From Streptomyces sulphureus DSM 40104 (GTDB lineage: Bacteria; Actinomycetota; Actinomycetes; Streptomycetales; Streptomycetaceae), in the NCBI RefSeq assembly GCF_000381025.1, contig NZ_KB905830.1:1-64000 (forward strand): DNA of 64,000 nt. Reading direction: 5' to 3'. Positions 26,430 through 34,303 of this stretch are shown here, piece by piece (the first letter of the stretch is position 1; each line of letters begins with the position of its first letter). The translations under genes were made by a program, and so were the position numbers. The notes under the pieces were generated by a model. The model had not been told where the DNA came from. It saw nothing but the letters and a program-made list of their open reading frames with translations, and did no database searches.

Positions 26430-27395
26430 TCATCCGGCGGCGCTCGGCTCCAGTTCCGCGGGGCCCACGCCCGCGCGCCGGGCCAGGGCGACGGCGGCGA
26501 GGGTCGAGTGGACGCCGAGCTTGCCGAGGACGTTCTGCATGTGGGTGCGGACGGTGTGCGGGGAGAGGTAGAGGCGTTCGGCGACGGCCTTGCGGCCGAG
26601 GCCCGCGACCATGCACCGCAGCACCTCCCGCTCGCGCGGCGTCAGCGACTCCACCAACTGCTCGCTCTCGGTACGGTGTTTGCGGGAGGCGGTGAGCTCC
26701 TTGAGGACGCCGGTGAGAAGCGCGGGCGGGAGGTGCGTCTCGTCCTTGAGGACCCCGCGGATCACCTGGAGCAGGCGGCTGAGGGAGCAGTCCTTCGCCA
26801 CCCATCCGCCGGCGCCCGCCTGGAGCGCCGCCGCGGCGTGCCGCGGATCGTCCCGCTCGGCGAGGACGACCGTACGCAGCCGGGGATGGTCGCCGCGCAC
26901 ACGCGCCACGAGCGGGATACCGCCACCGGCGGGCTGCTCCCCCGGCGCACGCTGCGGCGGCGGAGCCGGCTCGACGGACGGTGCGCTCGCCTGCGCCGGT
27001 GCGCCGGCGAGCGGCGCAACGGCGGCCTGGCGGCCTCCCCGCGCCGCCGCGGCCGTCAACTGGCGGCTCTTCAGGCGCCGTTGGTGCGGCTGACGCTGCG
27101 GGTGCGGCGGGTGTCCCGGAGTCGGCGGGTGGGGTGTCTGGTGCACCACCCCTGCGGCGGCCTCGCCCGCGGGGTGGCCGTCTAACGGTGGAGCCAGCGG
27201 CGCCGCGAGGTCGGCGTCGACGAGCATGACGTCGAAGCCGCGGCCCTCCGTGGCCGCGCGCTCCAACTGGCGCAGCGCGGCGGGGCCGCTGCCGGCCGCC
27301 GAGACTTCGACGTCCTGCTCCGCCGCGAGCGCGGCGCCCAACGACTCGGCGAAGATACGGTGGTCGTCGACCACCAGGACACGGATACGTTGCAT
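26430..27395 (-). CDS. LuxR/NarL response regulator with an interrupted receiver domain
   Basis: The 321-residue protein starts at ATG 27395. The receiver begins normally: VLVVDDHRIFAESL with D10 and D11, and VMLVDADL with phosphoacceptor D60. At about residues 68-160 a Pro/Ala/His/Gln-rich segment is inserted, after which the receiver resumes (HPRLRTVVLAERDD, then WVAKD with K201). The C-terminal helix-turn-helix is complete: LTPREREVLRCMVAGLGRKAVAERLYLSPHTVRTHMQNVLGKLGV. Members of this family are usually 210-230 residues. No kinase gene is adjacent. The insertion sits in the loop after beta-3 and could be tolerated, but its effect on phosphorylation is unknown. Confidence 0.85.
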   Translation of the reverse strand: MQRIRVLVVDDHRIFAESLGAALAAEQDVEVSAAGSGPAALRQLERAATEGRGFDVMLVDADLAAPLAPPLDGHPAGEAAAGVVHQTPHPPTPGHPPHPQRQPHQRRLKSRQLTAAAARGGRQAAVAPLAGAPAQASAPSVEPAPPPQRAPGEQPAGGGIPLVARVRGDHPRLRTVVLAERDDPRHAAAALQAGAGGWVAKDCSLSRLLQVIRGVLKDETHLPPALLTGVLKELTASRKHRTESEQLVESLTPREREVLRCMVAGLGRKAVAERLYLSPHTVRTHMQNVLGKLGVHSTLAAVALARRAGVGPAELEPSAAG

Positions 27396-27676
27396 CGCCA
27401 CCCCCAGGCAGTGCGGGTACGGCGCCCGATGCACGGAGCGCGCATCCCACGGCCGCCGCCGTGTCTGCTGGCTACCCCGGCACCGGGCGTCGTACCCGGC
27501 TGTCTCGCCCCCTGATCGACGTCGGCCCCCACCGACGCCGTCTACCAGTCTCAGCGTACGGATGCCCGCACCCGACGGAAGGCGATTGGCACAACTCCTT
27601 TGCCGGCGCGGCCGATCGGAGCGGTCCGCAGGGCGCCGGCGCAACGCCCTCCGTCCCGCACCCGGAACGCACAACG
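27396..27676 (-). promoter_or_regulatory. Upstream region of the interrupted response-regulator gene
   Basis: This is the promoter region of the leftward regulator. No clear hexamers or palindromes were identified. The reading frame of the regulator stays open through it, but without similarity or a ribosome site. Confidence 0.35.
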
Positions 27677-27712
27677 GCCCGGTGCGCTGGGGCGACTCCC
27701 GCCGCACCGGGC
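27677..27712 (-). terminator. Terminator of the gal operon
   Basis: GCCCGGTGCG pairs with CGCACCGGGC in a 10-bp perfect stem with a 16-nt loop, 8 bp beyond the galK stop. Confidence 0.7.
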
Positions 27713-27719
27713 TCTGCGC

Positions 27720-28889
27720 CTACGGGGTGAGCCGGCGTGCGCCCGCGCTCGGTACCGCCTCGAAGACCTCCGGTTCGGCGTAACCCGCCTCGGCGAACGC
27801 CAGCACCAGCGCCTCGCGGACGTCGTCCACGAGTACCTCGTCGAGGAGGACGATCGCCGAGCCGCCGAAGCCCCCGCCGGTCATCCGCGCACCGAGCGCG
27901 CCCCGGTCGACGGCGACCTCGACGACGAGGTCCAACTCCGGGCAGGAGACGGCGAAGTCGTCCCGCAGCGACCGGTGCCCGGCGGTGAGCACGGGCCCGA
28001 CCGCCCGCGTCTCCCCCGCGTCGAGGAGTGCGATCACCTGCCGGACCCGGTCGTTCTCGGTGACGACGTGGTGCACGTACCGGCGGACGACGGGGTCCTC
28101 GATGCGGCCCAGCGCCTCGTCGAGCCCGTCGAGCGGCACGTCGCGGAGCGCGCGGACGCCGAGCGCCGCGGCTCCCGCCTCGCAGCCGCGGCGGCGCTCG
28201 GCGTAGGCACCGTCGCCGAGTTCGTGTGTGACCCGGGTGTCGACGACGAGGAGCCGCAGCCCTTCCAGAGCGAGGTCGAAGGGGACCTGGCGGCGCTGGA
28301 GGTCGCGGGTGTCGAGGTAGAGGGCGTGGCCCTCGGTGCAGCAGGCGGCGGCCATCTGGTCGAGGATGCCGCTGGGCACGCCGACGAACTCGTTCTCCGC
28401 ACGACGGCACACCTCGGCGAGGCTCGGGCGGTCGAGGCCGAGCCCGTAGAGGTCGTCGAGCGCGAGCCCCGTGGAGACCTCCAGGGCCGCCGAGGACGAG
28501 AGCCCCGCGCCGGTCGGCACCGTGGACTCGAAGTGCAGGTCCGCACCGCCGACTCGGTGCCCGGCGGTCCGCAGCGACCACGCGACGCCCGCCGGGTACG
28601 CCGCCCAGCCGCCGGCGAACCCCTCGGCGACGGGGGCGAGTCCGTCGAGCGTCAACTCGACGACGCCGCCCGGCTGGTCGGAGGAGTGCACCCGCAGCAC
28701 CCCGTCGTCCCGCCGCGCCGCCTCCACACGGCACAGGTGCGGCAGCGCGAGGGGCATGACGAACCCCTCGTTGTAGTCGGTGTGTTCGCCGATCAGGTTG
28801 ACGCGTCCGGGAGCTCCCCAGGCGCCCTCCGGCTCGCGCTCGTAGATCTCGCGGAACCGGAAGGCCCCGCCCGCCGTGGTGGCGCTCAT
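27720..28889 (-). CDS. galK: Galactokinase
   Basis: The 389-residue GHMP kinase phosphorylates galactose at C1. Its ATG at 28889 overlaps the galE stop (ATGA). Motifs are the substrate signature GRVNLIGEHTDYNEGFVMP, the ATP loop PTGAGLSSSAALEV, and motif III MTGGGFGGSAIVL. It is the last gene of a galT-galE-galK operon, the gene order described for Streptomyces. Length is normal. Confidence 0.96.
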   Translation of the reverse strand: MSATTAGGAFRFREIYEREPEGAWGAPGRVNLIGEHTDYNEGFVMPLALPHLCRVEAARRDDGVLRVHSSDQPGGVVELTLDGLAPVAEGFAGGWAAYPAGVAWSLRTAGHRVGGADLHFESTVPTGAGLSSSAALEVSTGLALDDLYGLGLDRPSLAEVCRRAENEFVGVPSGILDQMAAACCTEGHALYLDTRDLQRRQVPFDLALEGLRLLVVDTRVTHELGDGAYAERRRGCEAGAAALGVRALRDVPLDGLDEALGRIEDPVVRRYVHHVVTENDRVRQVIALLDAGETRAVGPVLTAGHRSLRDDFAVSCPELDLVVEVAVDRGALGARMTGGGFGGSAIVLLDEVLVDDVREALVLAFAEAGYAEPEVFEAVPSAGARRLTP

Positions 28890-29902
28890 CGTGCCGCCTC
28901 CGTCCGCTGCGCGAACTGCCAGGCGTCGCCGACGATTTCGACGAGGTCGGCCCGGCGCGGCGTCCAGCCGAGCACGCTCCGCGCCCGGTCGGCCGAGGCG
29001 ACGAGGACGGCCGGGTCCCCCGCCCGCCGCGGTGCCGGAGTCACCGGCACCTCGCGCCCCGTCACCTGGCGTACGGTCTCGATCACCTCGCGGACGGAGA
29101 AGCCGTTGCCGTTGCCGAGGTTGCAGACGAGGTGGCCGCCGGGGGCGACCGCGTCGAGCGCGCGCAGGTGGGCCTCGGCGAGGTCGGTGACGTGGATGTA
29201 GTCGCGGACGCAGGTGCCGTCGGGCGTCGGGTAGTCGTCGCCGAAGACGGAGACGCTCTCCCTGCGGCCCTGCGCGGCCTGGAGGACGAGCGGGATCAGG
29301 TGCGACTCGGGGTCGTGCCGCTCGCCGTACGCGCGGCCGTCGGGCGCGACGTGGGCACCGGCGACGTTGAAGTAGCGCAGCGACGCGGCGGCGAGGCCGT
29401 GCGCCGCGCACTCGCCCGTGAGCATGTGGTCGACGGCGAGCTTGGTGGCGCCGTAGGGGTTGGTCGGCTGCGTCGGGTCGGTCTCGGTGACGGGGGAGCG
29501 CTCCGGCTCGCCGTAGACCGCGGCCGTCGAGGAGAAGACGAGGCGCCGCACGCCGGCCTCCCGCATCGCCGCGAGCAGCTTCACCGTGCCGCTGAGGTTG
29601 TTCCGCCAGTACTTCTCGGGGCGTTGGACGGACTCGCCGACCTGCGAGTGCGCAGCGAAGTGCAGCACCGCGTCGTAGCTGCCGTCGACCCACTCGGCCG
29701 CCTGCTGGATACGCCCCTCGACGAACTCGGCGCCCTCGGGGACCGCTTCGCGGAACCCGGTGCTGAGGTCGTCGAGGACGGTGACCTCGTGCCCCTCCTC
29801 CAGCAGCCGCGCAGCGACGACGCTGCCCACGTACCCGGCGCCGCCGGTCACCAGGTACCTGCCGGGACTCCGCTCGCCCGCCTGGGATCTCGTCGTACTC
29901 AA
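28886..29902 (-). CDS. galE: UDP-glucose 4-epimerase
   Basis: The 338-residue enzyme interconverts UDP-glucose and UDP-galactose. It begins with TTG 29902, directly after the galT stop codon (TAG-TTG), so translation is probably coupled. NAD-binding GGAGYVGS, the FSSTAAVYGEPE serine and YGATK (Tyr/Lys pair) and SLRYFNVAGA mark the extended SDR family. A C-terminal HLVCNLGNGNGFSVREVI is typical of GalE. Confidence 0.95.
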   Translation of the reverse strand: MSTTRSQAGERSPGRYLVTGGAGYVGSVVAARLLEEGHEVTVLDDLSTGFREAVPEGAEFVEGRIQQAAEWVDGSYDAVLHFAAHSQVGESVQRPEKYWRNNLSGTVKLLAAMREAGVRRLVFSSTAAVYGEPERSPVTETDPTQPTNPYGATKLAVDHMLTGECAAHGLAAASLRYFNVAGAHVAPDGRAYGERHDPESHLIPLVLQAAQGRRESVSVFGDDYPTPDGTCVRDYIHVTDLAEAHLRALDAVAPGGHLVCNLGNGNGFSVREVIETVRQVTGREVPVTPAPRRAGDPAVLVASADRARSVLGWTPRRADLVEIVGDAWQFAQRTEAAR

Positions 29903-31030
29903 CTAGCTTGCCACCTCTCGCAGTCGCCGAGCCGCGGCCTCCGGCGGCACGTCGTTGACGAACACGTTCATACCGGACTCGGACCCGGCGAGGAACTTCA
30001 GCTTTCCCTCACTCCGCCGGATGGTGAAGAGTTCCAGGTGGAGCGCGAACTCCTCCCGCCCGAACGCCTCCCCCGAGTGCGTCGTGCGCCCGATGCGGGG
30101 CGCCTGGTGCCAGCCGGAGATGTACGGGGTGGGCGGTTCGCCGTCGCCGAAGATCCGGTCGAAGCGGCGGAGCAGTTCGAGGTAGACGGAGGGGAACTCC
30201 TCGCGTGCCTCCTCGCCGAGCGCCGGCAGGTCGGGCACGCGCGGCTTGGGGTAGAGGTGGACCTCGTAGGGCCAGTGCGCCGCGTGCGGTACGAACGCCA
30301 CCCAGTGCTCGGCGTCGATCACCACCCGGTCGCCGAGGGCGAGTTCGCTTGCGACGACCTCGTCGAAGAGGTTGCTGCCGCCGGTGCGCGAGCTGAACTT
30401 CCGGGCGGCCGCGAGCATGCGGGCCGTGCGCGGGGTGGTGAAGGGGTAGGCGTAGATCTGGCCGTGGGGGTGACCGAGCGTCACACCGATCTCCGGGCCG
30501 CGGTTCTCGAAGCAGAAGACCTGCTCGACGCCGGGGAGTCGGGAGAGTTCGGCGGTCCGGTCGGTCCAGGCGTCCAGGACGAGGCGGGCGCGCTCCTCGC
30601 TGAGGTCGGCGAAGGACGCGTAGTGGTCGGAGGTGAAGCAGACGACCTCGCAGCGTCCCGCGCCGGGGCGGTGGGCGAGGAGGCCGAGCGGTCCGTCCTC
30701 CGTCTCGGGGCCAGGGCGGCCGGCGAAGGAGGGGAAGCGGTTCTCGAACACGGCGACGTCGTAGTCGTGTTCGGGGATCTCGCTCGGGCGGCCCTCGCTG
30801 CTCGGGCAGAGCGGGCACTGGTCGGCCGGCGGGTGGTAGGTGCGCGCGTTGCGGTGCGCGGTGATGCCCACCCACTCCTCGAGGAGTGGGTCGTAGCGGA
30901 TCTGCGGTTCGGGCTCCACCCGGGGGAGGTCGCGTCGGTCGACGGCGTCGCGTGACGCGTCCTCGTGGTCGGCGCCGTCGTAGTAGATGATCTGCCGGCC
31001 GTCGGCAAGGTGGCGTTGGGTCTTCTTCAC
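29903..31030 (-). CDS. galT: Galactose-1-phosphate uridylyltransferase
   Basis: The 375-residue enzyme transfers UMP between UDP-glucose and galactose-1-P. GTG 31030 follows AGGAG. The active-site GHPHGQ with the nucleophilic His is present (ENRGPEIGVTLGHPHGQIYAYP), as are zinc-site CPLCP in ADQCPLCPSS and the C-terminal GFHxE-like HLELFTIRR. It is the first gene of galTEK and faces the sodium/solute symporter across 239 bp that should hold the galactose-responsive promoter. Confidence 0.95.
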   Translation of the reverse strand: MKKTQRHLADGRQIIYYDGADHEDASRDAVDRRDLPRVEPEPQIRYDPLLEEWVGITAHRNARTYHPPADQCPLCPSSEGRPSEIPEHDYDVAVFENRFPSFAGRPGPETEDGPLGLLAHRPGAGRCEVVCFTSDHYASFADLSEERARLVLDAWTDRTAELSRLPGVEQVFCFENRGPEIGVTLGHPHGQIYAYPFTTPRTARMLAAARKFSSRTGGSNLFDEVVASELALGDRVVIDAEHWVAFVPHAAHWPYEVHLYPKPRVPDLPALGEEAREEFPSVYLELLRRFDRIFGDGEPPTPYISGWHQAPRIGRTTHSGEAFGREEFALHLELFTIRRSEGKLKFLAGSESGMNVFVNDVPPEAAARRLREVAS

Positions 31031-31269
31031 CGTGCGGGCTCCTCGCTCGTTGACCCCAAACAGAATCGCACACATTGCCTCGCCAGCTCACACGAAGGTC
31101 AGTGCCGCGTGGTCCCTAGCCTACAAAAGACTCATTCCGGACAATCGATGCGGCGTTGGCTCCGGTAGCATCACGATCCAACAAAACCATGCAACAGAAG
31201 ACTTCAGAAAGGGAAGTTCAGCAGGTACTTTCGCGTCCGTTCCGATCGCGCAATGAAGCGAGTAACCCC
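31031..31269. promoter_or_regulatory. Divergent galT / symporter promoter region
   Basis: This interval is markedly less GC-rich than its surroundings, with A-rich runs such as CAACAAAACC and GCAACAGAAG between 31180 and 31205. It must contain the promoters for galTEK on one strand and the symporter on the other. Repeated CAACA/ACAGAA words may be regulator contacts; the exact hexamers are not certain. Confidence 0.5.
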
Positions 31270-32940
31270 ATGCACTTCCTGGCCGAAGAGCTTCGGCTCC
31301 CCACCAACGGACTCGATTACACACTTCTCGGCATCTACTTCGTCGTGGTGCTCGGGATCGGCTTCGCTGCCCGGCGAAGTGTCAAGACGAGTCTCGACTT
31401 CTTCCTCTCCGGGAGGTCGCTCCCCGCCTGGATCACCGGCCTCGCCTTCGTCGCCGCCAACCTGGGCGCCACCGAGATCCTCGGCATGGCGGCCAACGGC
31501 GCCCAGTACGGCGTCTACACGGTGCACTGGTACTGGATCGGCGCGATCCCGGCGATGGTCTTCCTCGGCCTCGTGATGATGCCGTTCTACTACGGGTCCA
31601 AGGTGCGCTCGGTCCCGGAGTTCCTGCTCCACCGGTTCGGCCCCTCCTCGCACCTGCTGAGCTCGATCATCTTCGCGGTCTCCGCCGTGCTGATCGCGGG
31701 CGTCAACCTCTACGCGCTCGCCATCGTGCTGGAGGCGCTGCTCGGTTGGCCGCAGTGGGTGGCGATCGTCGTCGCCGGGTTCTTCGTCCTCGCCTACATC
31801 ACGCTCGGCGGGCTCTCCTCGGCGATCTACACCGAGGTGCTCCAGTTCTTCGTCATCCTCGCGGCGCTGATCCCGCTCACCGTCCTCGGGCTCAAGCGCG
31901 TCGGCGGCTGGGACGGCCTCTCCGACTCGCTCACCTCCTCGCACGGCGGCTCGTTCATGACCGCGTGGGAAGGGACGGGGATCGGGACCGACAACCCGCT
32001 GGGCGCCAACTGGCTGACGATCGTGCTCGGTCTCGGCTTCGTGATGAGCTTCGGCTACTGGACCACCAACTTCGCCGAGGTGCAGCGCGCGCTCTCCGCG
32101 AAGAACCTTTCCGCGGCGAAGCGGACCCCGCTCATCGCCGCCTTCCCGAAGATCCTGATCCCGGCCGTCGTCGTCATCCCGGGGCTCATCGCGCTCGTCA
32201 TGGAGCCCGCGCTCGGCAAGCCCGGCAGCGGCCTCGACTACAACCACGCCATCCCGGTGCTCATGCGGGACCTGCTCCCCAACGGCGTCCTGGGGATCGC
32301 CGTCACCGGGCTGCTCGCCGCGTTCATGGCGGGCATGGCGGCGAACATCTCCTCGTTCAACACCGTCTTCACCAACGACATCTACGCTGCCTACCTGAAG
32401 AAGGGGCGCCCGGACGAGCACTACGTGTTCACCGCGCGCGTGGTCACCGTCGTCGGCGTGCTGATCGGGATGGGCACGGCGTTCATCGCCTCCACCTTCA
32501 GCAACATCATGAACTACCTCCAGACGCTCTTCTCCTTCTTCAACGTCCCGCTCTTCGTCGTCTTCATCGTCGGGATGTTCTGGAAGCGGACGACGCCGGC
32601 GGCCGGCTTCTGGGGGCTGCTCTCCGGGACCGTCGCAGCGATGATCAACTACTTCTGGTTCTACCAGGCCGGGTTGATCGACATCCCGACCGAACAGGGC
32701 GCCAACTTCGTCTCGTCGATCGTGGCGTTCGTCGTCGGCGGCATCGTGATGCTGATCGTCACGCTCGTCACCAAACCGAAGCCGGCGGCCCAACTCCAGG
32801 GCCTCGTCTACGGAACCGTCTCGCCCGGGCTCCAGGAGCCGCCGGCCGAAGGGGACGACGCCTGGTACCGGAAGCCGGCGCTCCTAGGCTGGGGCGCGAT
32901 CATCCTCGCAGCCGTCTGCTACATCCCGTTCTCCCTCTGA
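31270..32940 (+). CDS. SSS-family sodium:solute symporter, probably galactose
   Basis: The 556-residue membrane protein starts at ATG 31270 (MHFLAEELRLPTNGLDYTLL). About 14 hydrophobic segments are visible, beginning DYTLLGIYFVVVLGIGFAARR. Family features include GLAFVAANLGATEILGMAANG near the N-terminus and GFVMSFGYWTTNFAEVQRAL in the middle, as in SGLT/vSGLT-type sugar transporters. Divergence from galTEK supports galactose uptake; substrate is inferred from context only. A small membrane protein follows after 23 bp and is probably cotranscribed. Confidence 0.9.
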   Translation: MHFLAEELRLPTNGLDYTLLGIYFVVVLGIGFAARRSVKTSLDFFLSGRSLPAWITGLAFVAANLGATEILGMAANGAQYGVYTVHWYWIGAIPAMVFLGLVMMPFYYGSKVRSVPEFLLHRFGPSSHLLSSIIFAVSAVLIAGVNLYALAIVLEALLGWPQWVAIVVAGFFVLAYITLGGLSSAIYTEVLQFFVILAALIPLTVLGLKRVGGWDGLSDSLTSSHGGSFMTAWEGTGIGTDNPLGANWLTIVLGLGFVMSFGYWTTNFAEVQRALSAKNLSAAKRTPLIAAFPKILIPAVVVIPGLIALVMEPALGKPGSGLDYNHAIPVLMRDLLPNGVLGIAVTGLLAAFMAGMAANISSFNTVFTNDIYAAYLKKGRPDEHYVFTARVVTVVGVLIGMGTAFIASTFSNIMNYLQTLFSFFNVPLFVVFIVGMFWKRTTPAAGFWGLLSGTVAAMINYFWFYQAGLIDIPTEQGANFVSSIVAFVVGGIVMLIVTLVTKPKPAAQLQGLVYGTVSPGLQEPPAEGDDAWYRKPALLGWGAIILAAVCYIPFSL

Positions 32941-32963
32941 CGCCGCAAGGACGCTGAACACCC

Positions 32964-33371
32964 ATGAGCGAGCAGCACAACCGCCCCGACGACGAGAACC
33001 CGCCGGCCGCCGAGGAGATGGCCCGCGAGGTCGACGAGCTGGAGCGCCGCTCCAACACCGCGGCCCGCCTCTTCGACGTGCGGCGGATCATCGGCGGCCT
33101 CTTCGTCGTCTACGGGGTCATCGTGACCATCGCCGGAATCCTCGCCACCGAAGAGGACCTGAAGAAGGCGCAGGACGTCAACATCAACCTCTGGACGGGG
33201 CTCGCGATGCTGGCACTCGGCATCTTCTTCCTCGTCTGGCTGCGGGTCAGCCCCACCGTCCCGCCGCCCCCGGCCGAGGAGCTCGTCCGCGAACAGGGGA
33301 TCGACCCGCACGACGGCGGCCCCGACAGCGGCCGCACCGACGGCGGGGAGTCACCGGGCACCCGCGACTGA
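32964..33371 (+). CDS. Small two-helix membrane protein next to the symporter
   Basis: The 135-residue protein starts at ATG 32964. After an acidic cytoplasmic N-terminus (EEMAREVDELERRSN) come two membrane helices, IGGLFVVYGVIVTIAGIL and LWTGLAMLALGIFFLVWL. A Pro/Gly/Asp tail follows. It sits 23 bp behind the symporter and may be an accessory subunit or stabiliser. No family is recognised. Confidence 0.8.
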   Translation: MSEQHNRPDDENPPAAEEMAREVDELERRSNTAARLFDVRRIIGGLFVVYGVIVTIAGILATEEDLKKAQDVNINLWTGLAMLALGIFFLVWLRVSPTVPPPPAEELVREQGIDPHDGGPDSGRTDGGESPGTRD

Positions 33372-33376
33372 CGCAG

Positions 33377-33420
33377 CCGTGCGCGGCCGTCCGCACCGGC
33401 GGGCGGCCGCGCACGGCTCA
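33377..33420. terminator. Bidirectional terminator
   Basis: AGCCGTGCGCGGCCG(T)CCGC pairs with GCGG(G)CGGCCGCGCACGGCT, a stem of about 20 bp with loop ACCG. It lies between the rightward membrane-protein gene (stop 33371) and the leftward regulator (stop 33418). Confidence 0.85.
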
Positions 33421-34104
33421 GCCGGCGTCGGGCGGGGCGGACCCCGAAGCGCGCTCGAGGAGCCCCGTCCGCGCGGCGAGCGCCGCCGCCTCCAGCCGCG
33501 AGCCCACGCCCAACTTCATGAGTACACGCTGCACATGGGTGCGTGCCGTGCTCGGCGCTATCCCCATGCCGGCCGCGATCAGCCGCGTGTCCTCCCCCTC
33601 CGCGACCCGGACCAGCACTTCCACCTCACGGGGCGTCAGCATCTTGAGGAGGCGGGCACCCTCGTCGTCGGGCTCGGCGACCGGGTTGAGGAGCTCGGCG
33701 AAGGACTGCTGGAGCAACTGCGGGGCCACGGCCGCCTCCCCGGTGCGCGCCTTCACCATGGCGCGCTCGACGCCCTCGATGCGCTCGTCGTGCCGGACGT
33801 AACCGGAGGCGCCCGCGGCGAAAGCGGCAGCTATGCCCCGCGGGTTGGGAACGGGACCGAGGACCACGACGGCGATCTGCGGCTTCTCCCTCTTGATCCG
33901 CACCACCGGATCGAACGTGCCGGGCTCGGCGGGGGTGGCCGTGCCGAGCAGGCACACCTCCGGAGCCCGGCTGATCACCAGCTCCGCCGCCCCGGCACCC
34001 GGCGCCGCCGCGGCCAGCACACGATGGCCTCTCAGCTTCAGCGCCGAGGCGAGGGCCTCGGCGAGCAGGCGGTGGTCGTCGACCACCATGAGCCGCACGC
34101 TCAT
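33418..34104 (-). CDS. LuxR-type regulator with a receiver domain lacking the phosphorylation site
   Basis: The 228-residue protein starts at ATG 34104. The receiver begins MVVDDHRLLAEAL with D9 and D10, but the phosphoacceptor position reads VCLLGTATP, Gly54 instead of Asp. The conserved Thr/Ser is also lost (VVVLGPV, G83), and the conserved Lys is Arg (GYVRHD, R104). The helix-turn-helix is intact: LTPREVEVLVRVAEGEDTRLIAAGMGIAPSTARTHVQRVLMKLGV. This is an atypical response regulator that cannot be phosphorylated in the usual way and may sense a ligand or work by protein contact. No kinase is adjacent. Confidence 0.88.
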   Translation of the reverse strand: MSVRLMVVDDHRLLAEALASALKLRGHRVLAAAAPGAGAAELVISRAPEVCLLGTATPAEPGTFDPVVRIKREKPQIAVVVLGPVPNPRGIAAAFAAGASGYVRHDERIEGVERAMVKARTGEAAVAPQLLQQSFAELLNPVAEPDDEGARLLKMLTPREVEVLVRVAEGEDTRLIAAGMGIAPSTARTHVQRVLMKLGVGSRLEAAALAARTGLLERASGSAPPDAG

Positions 34105-34256
34105 GAGCTTCCCCCCACACGTCAGGAGAGGCCGACACCCCCCAGGCCCAGCCCCTCTCCTGCCCCCGGAAGCTACACGCTCGCTGCCCGATCCGCGCCC
34201 CGTACGAGACGAAATCCCCCTCGAACAGGCCGCGCTGAGCGGGTAGTTACGCCGCC

Positions 34257-34283
34257 GGCCCGCCGCAGCGGGTGCGACGGGCC
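34257..34283 (-). terminator. Hairpin after the first PQQ-propeller gene
   Basis: GGCCCGCCGCA pairs with TGCGACGGGCC (one mismatch) around a 5-nt loop, 21 bp beyond the stop of the leftward gene ending at 34304. Confidence 0.6.
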
Positions 34284-34303
34284 GGAGGTGGAAGGGGTAC
34301 GGG

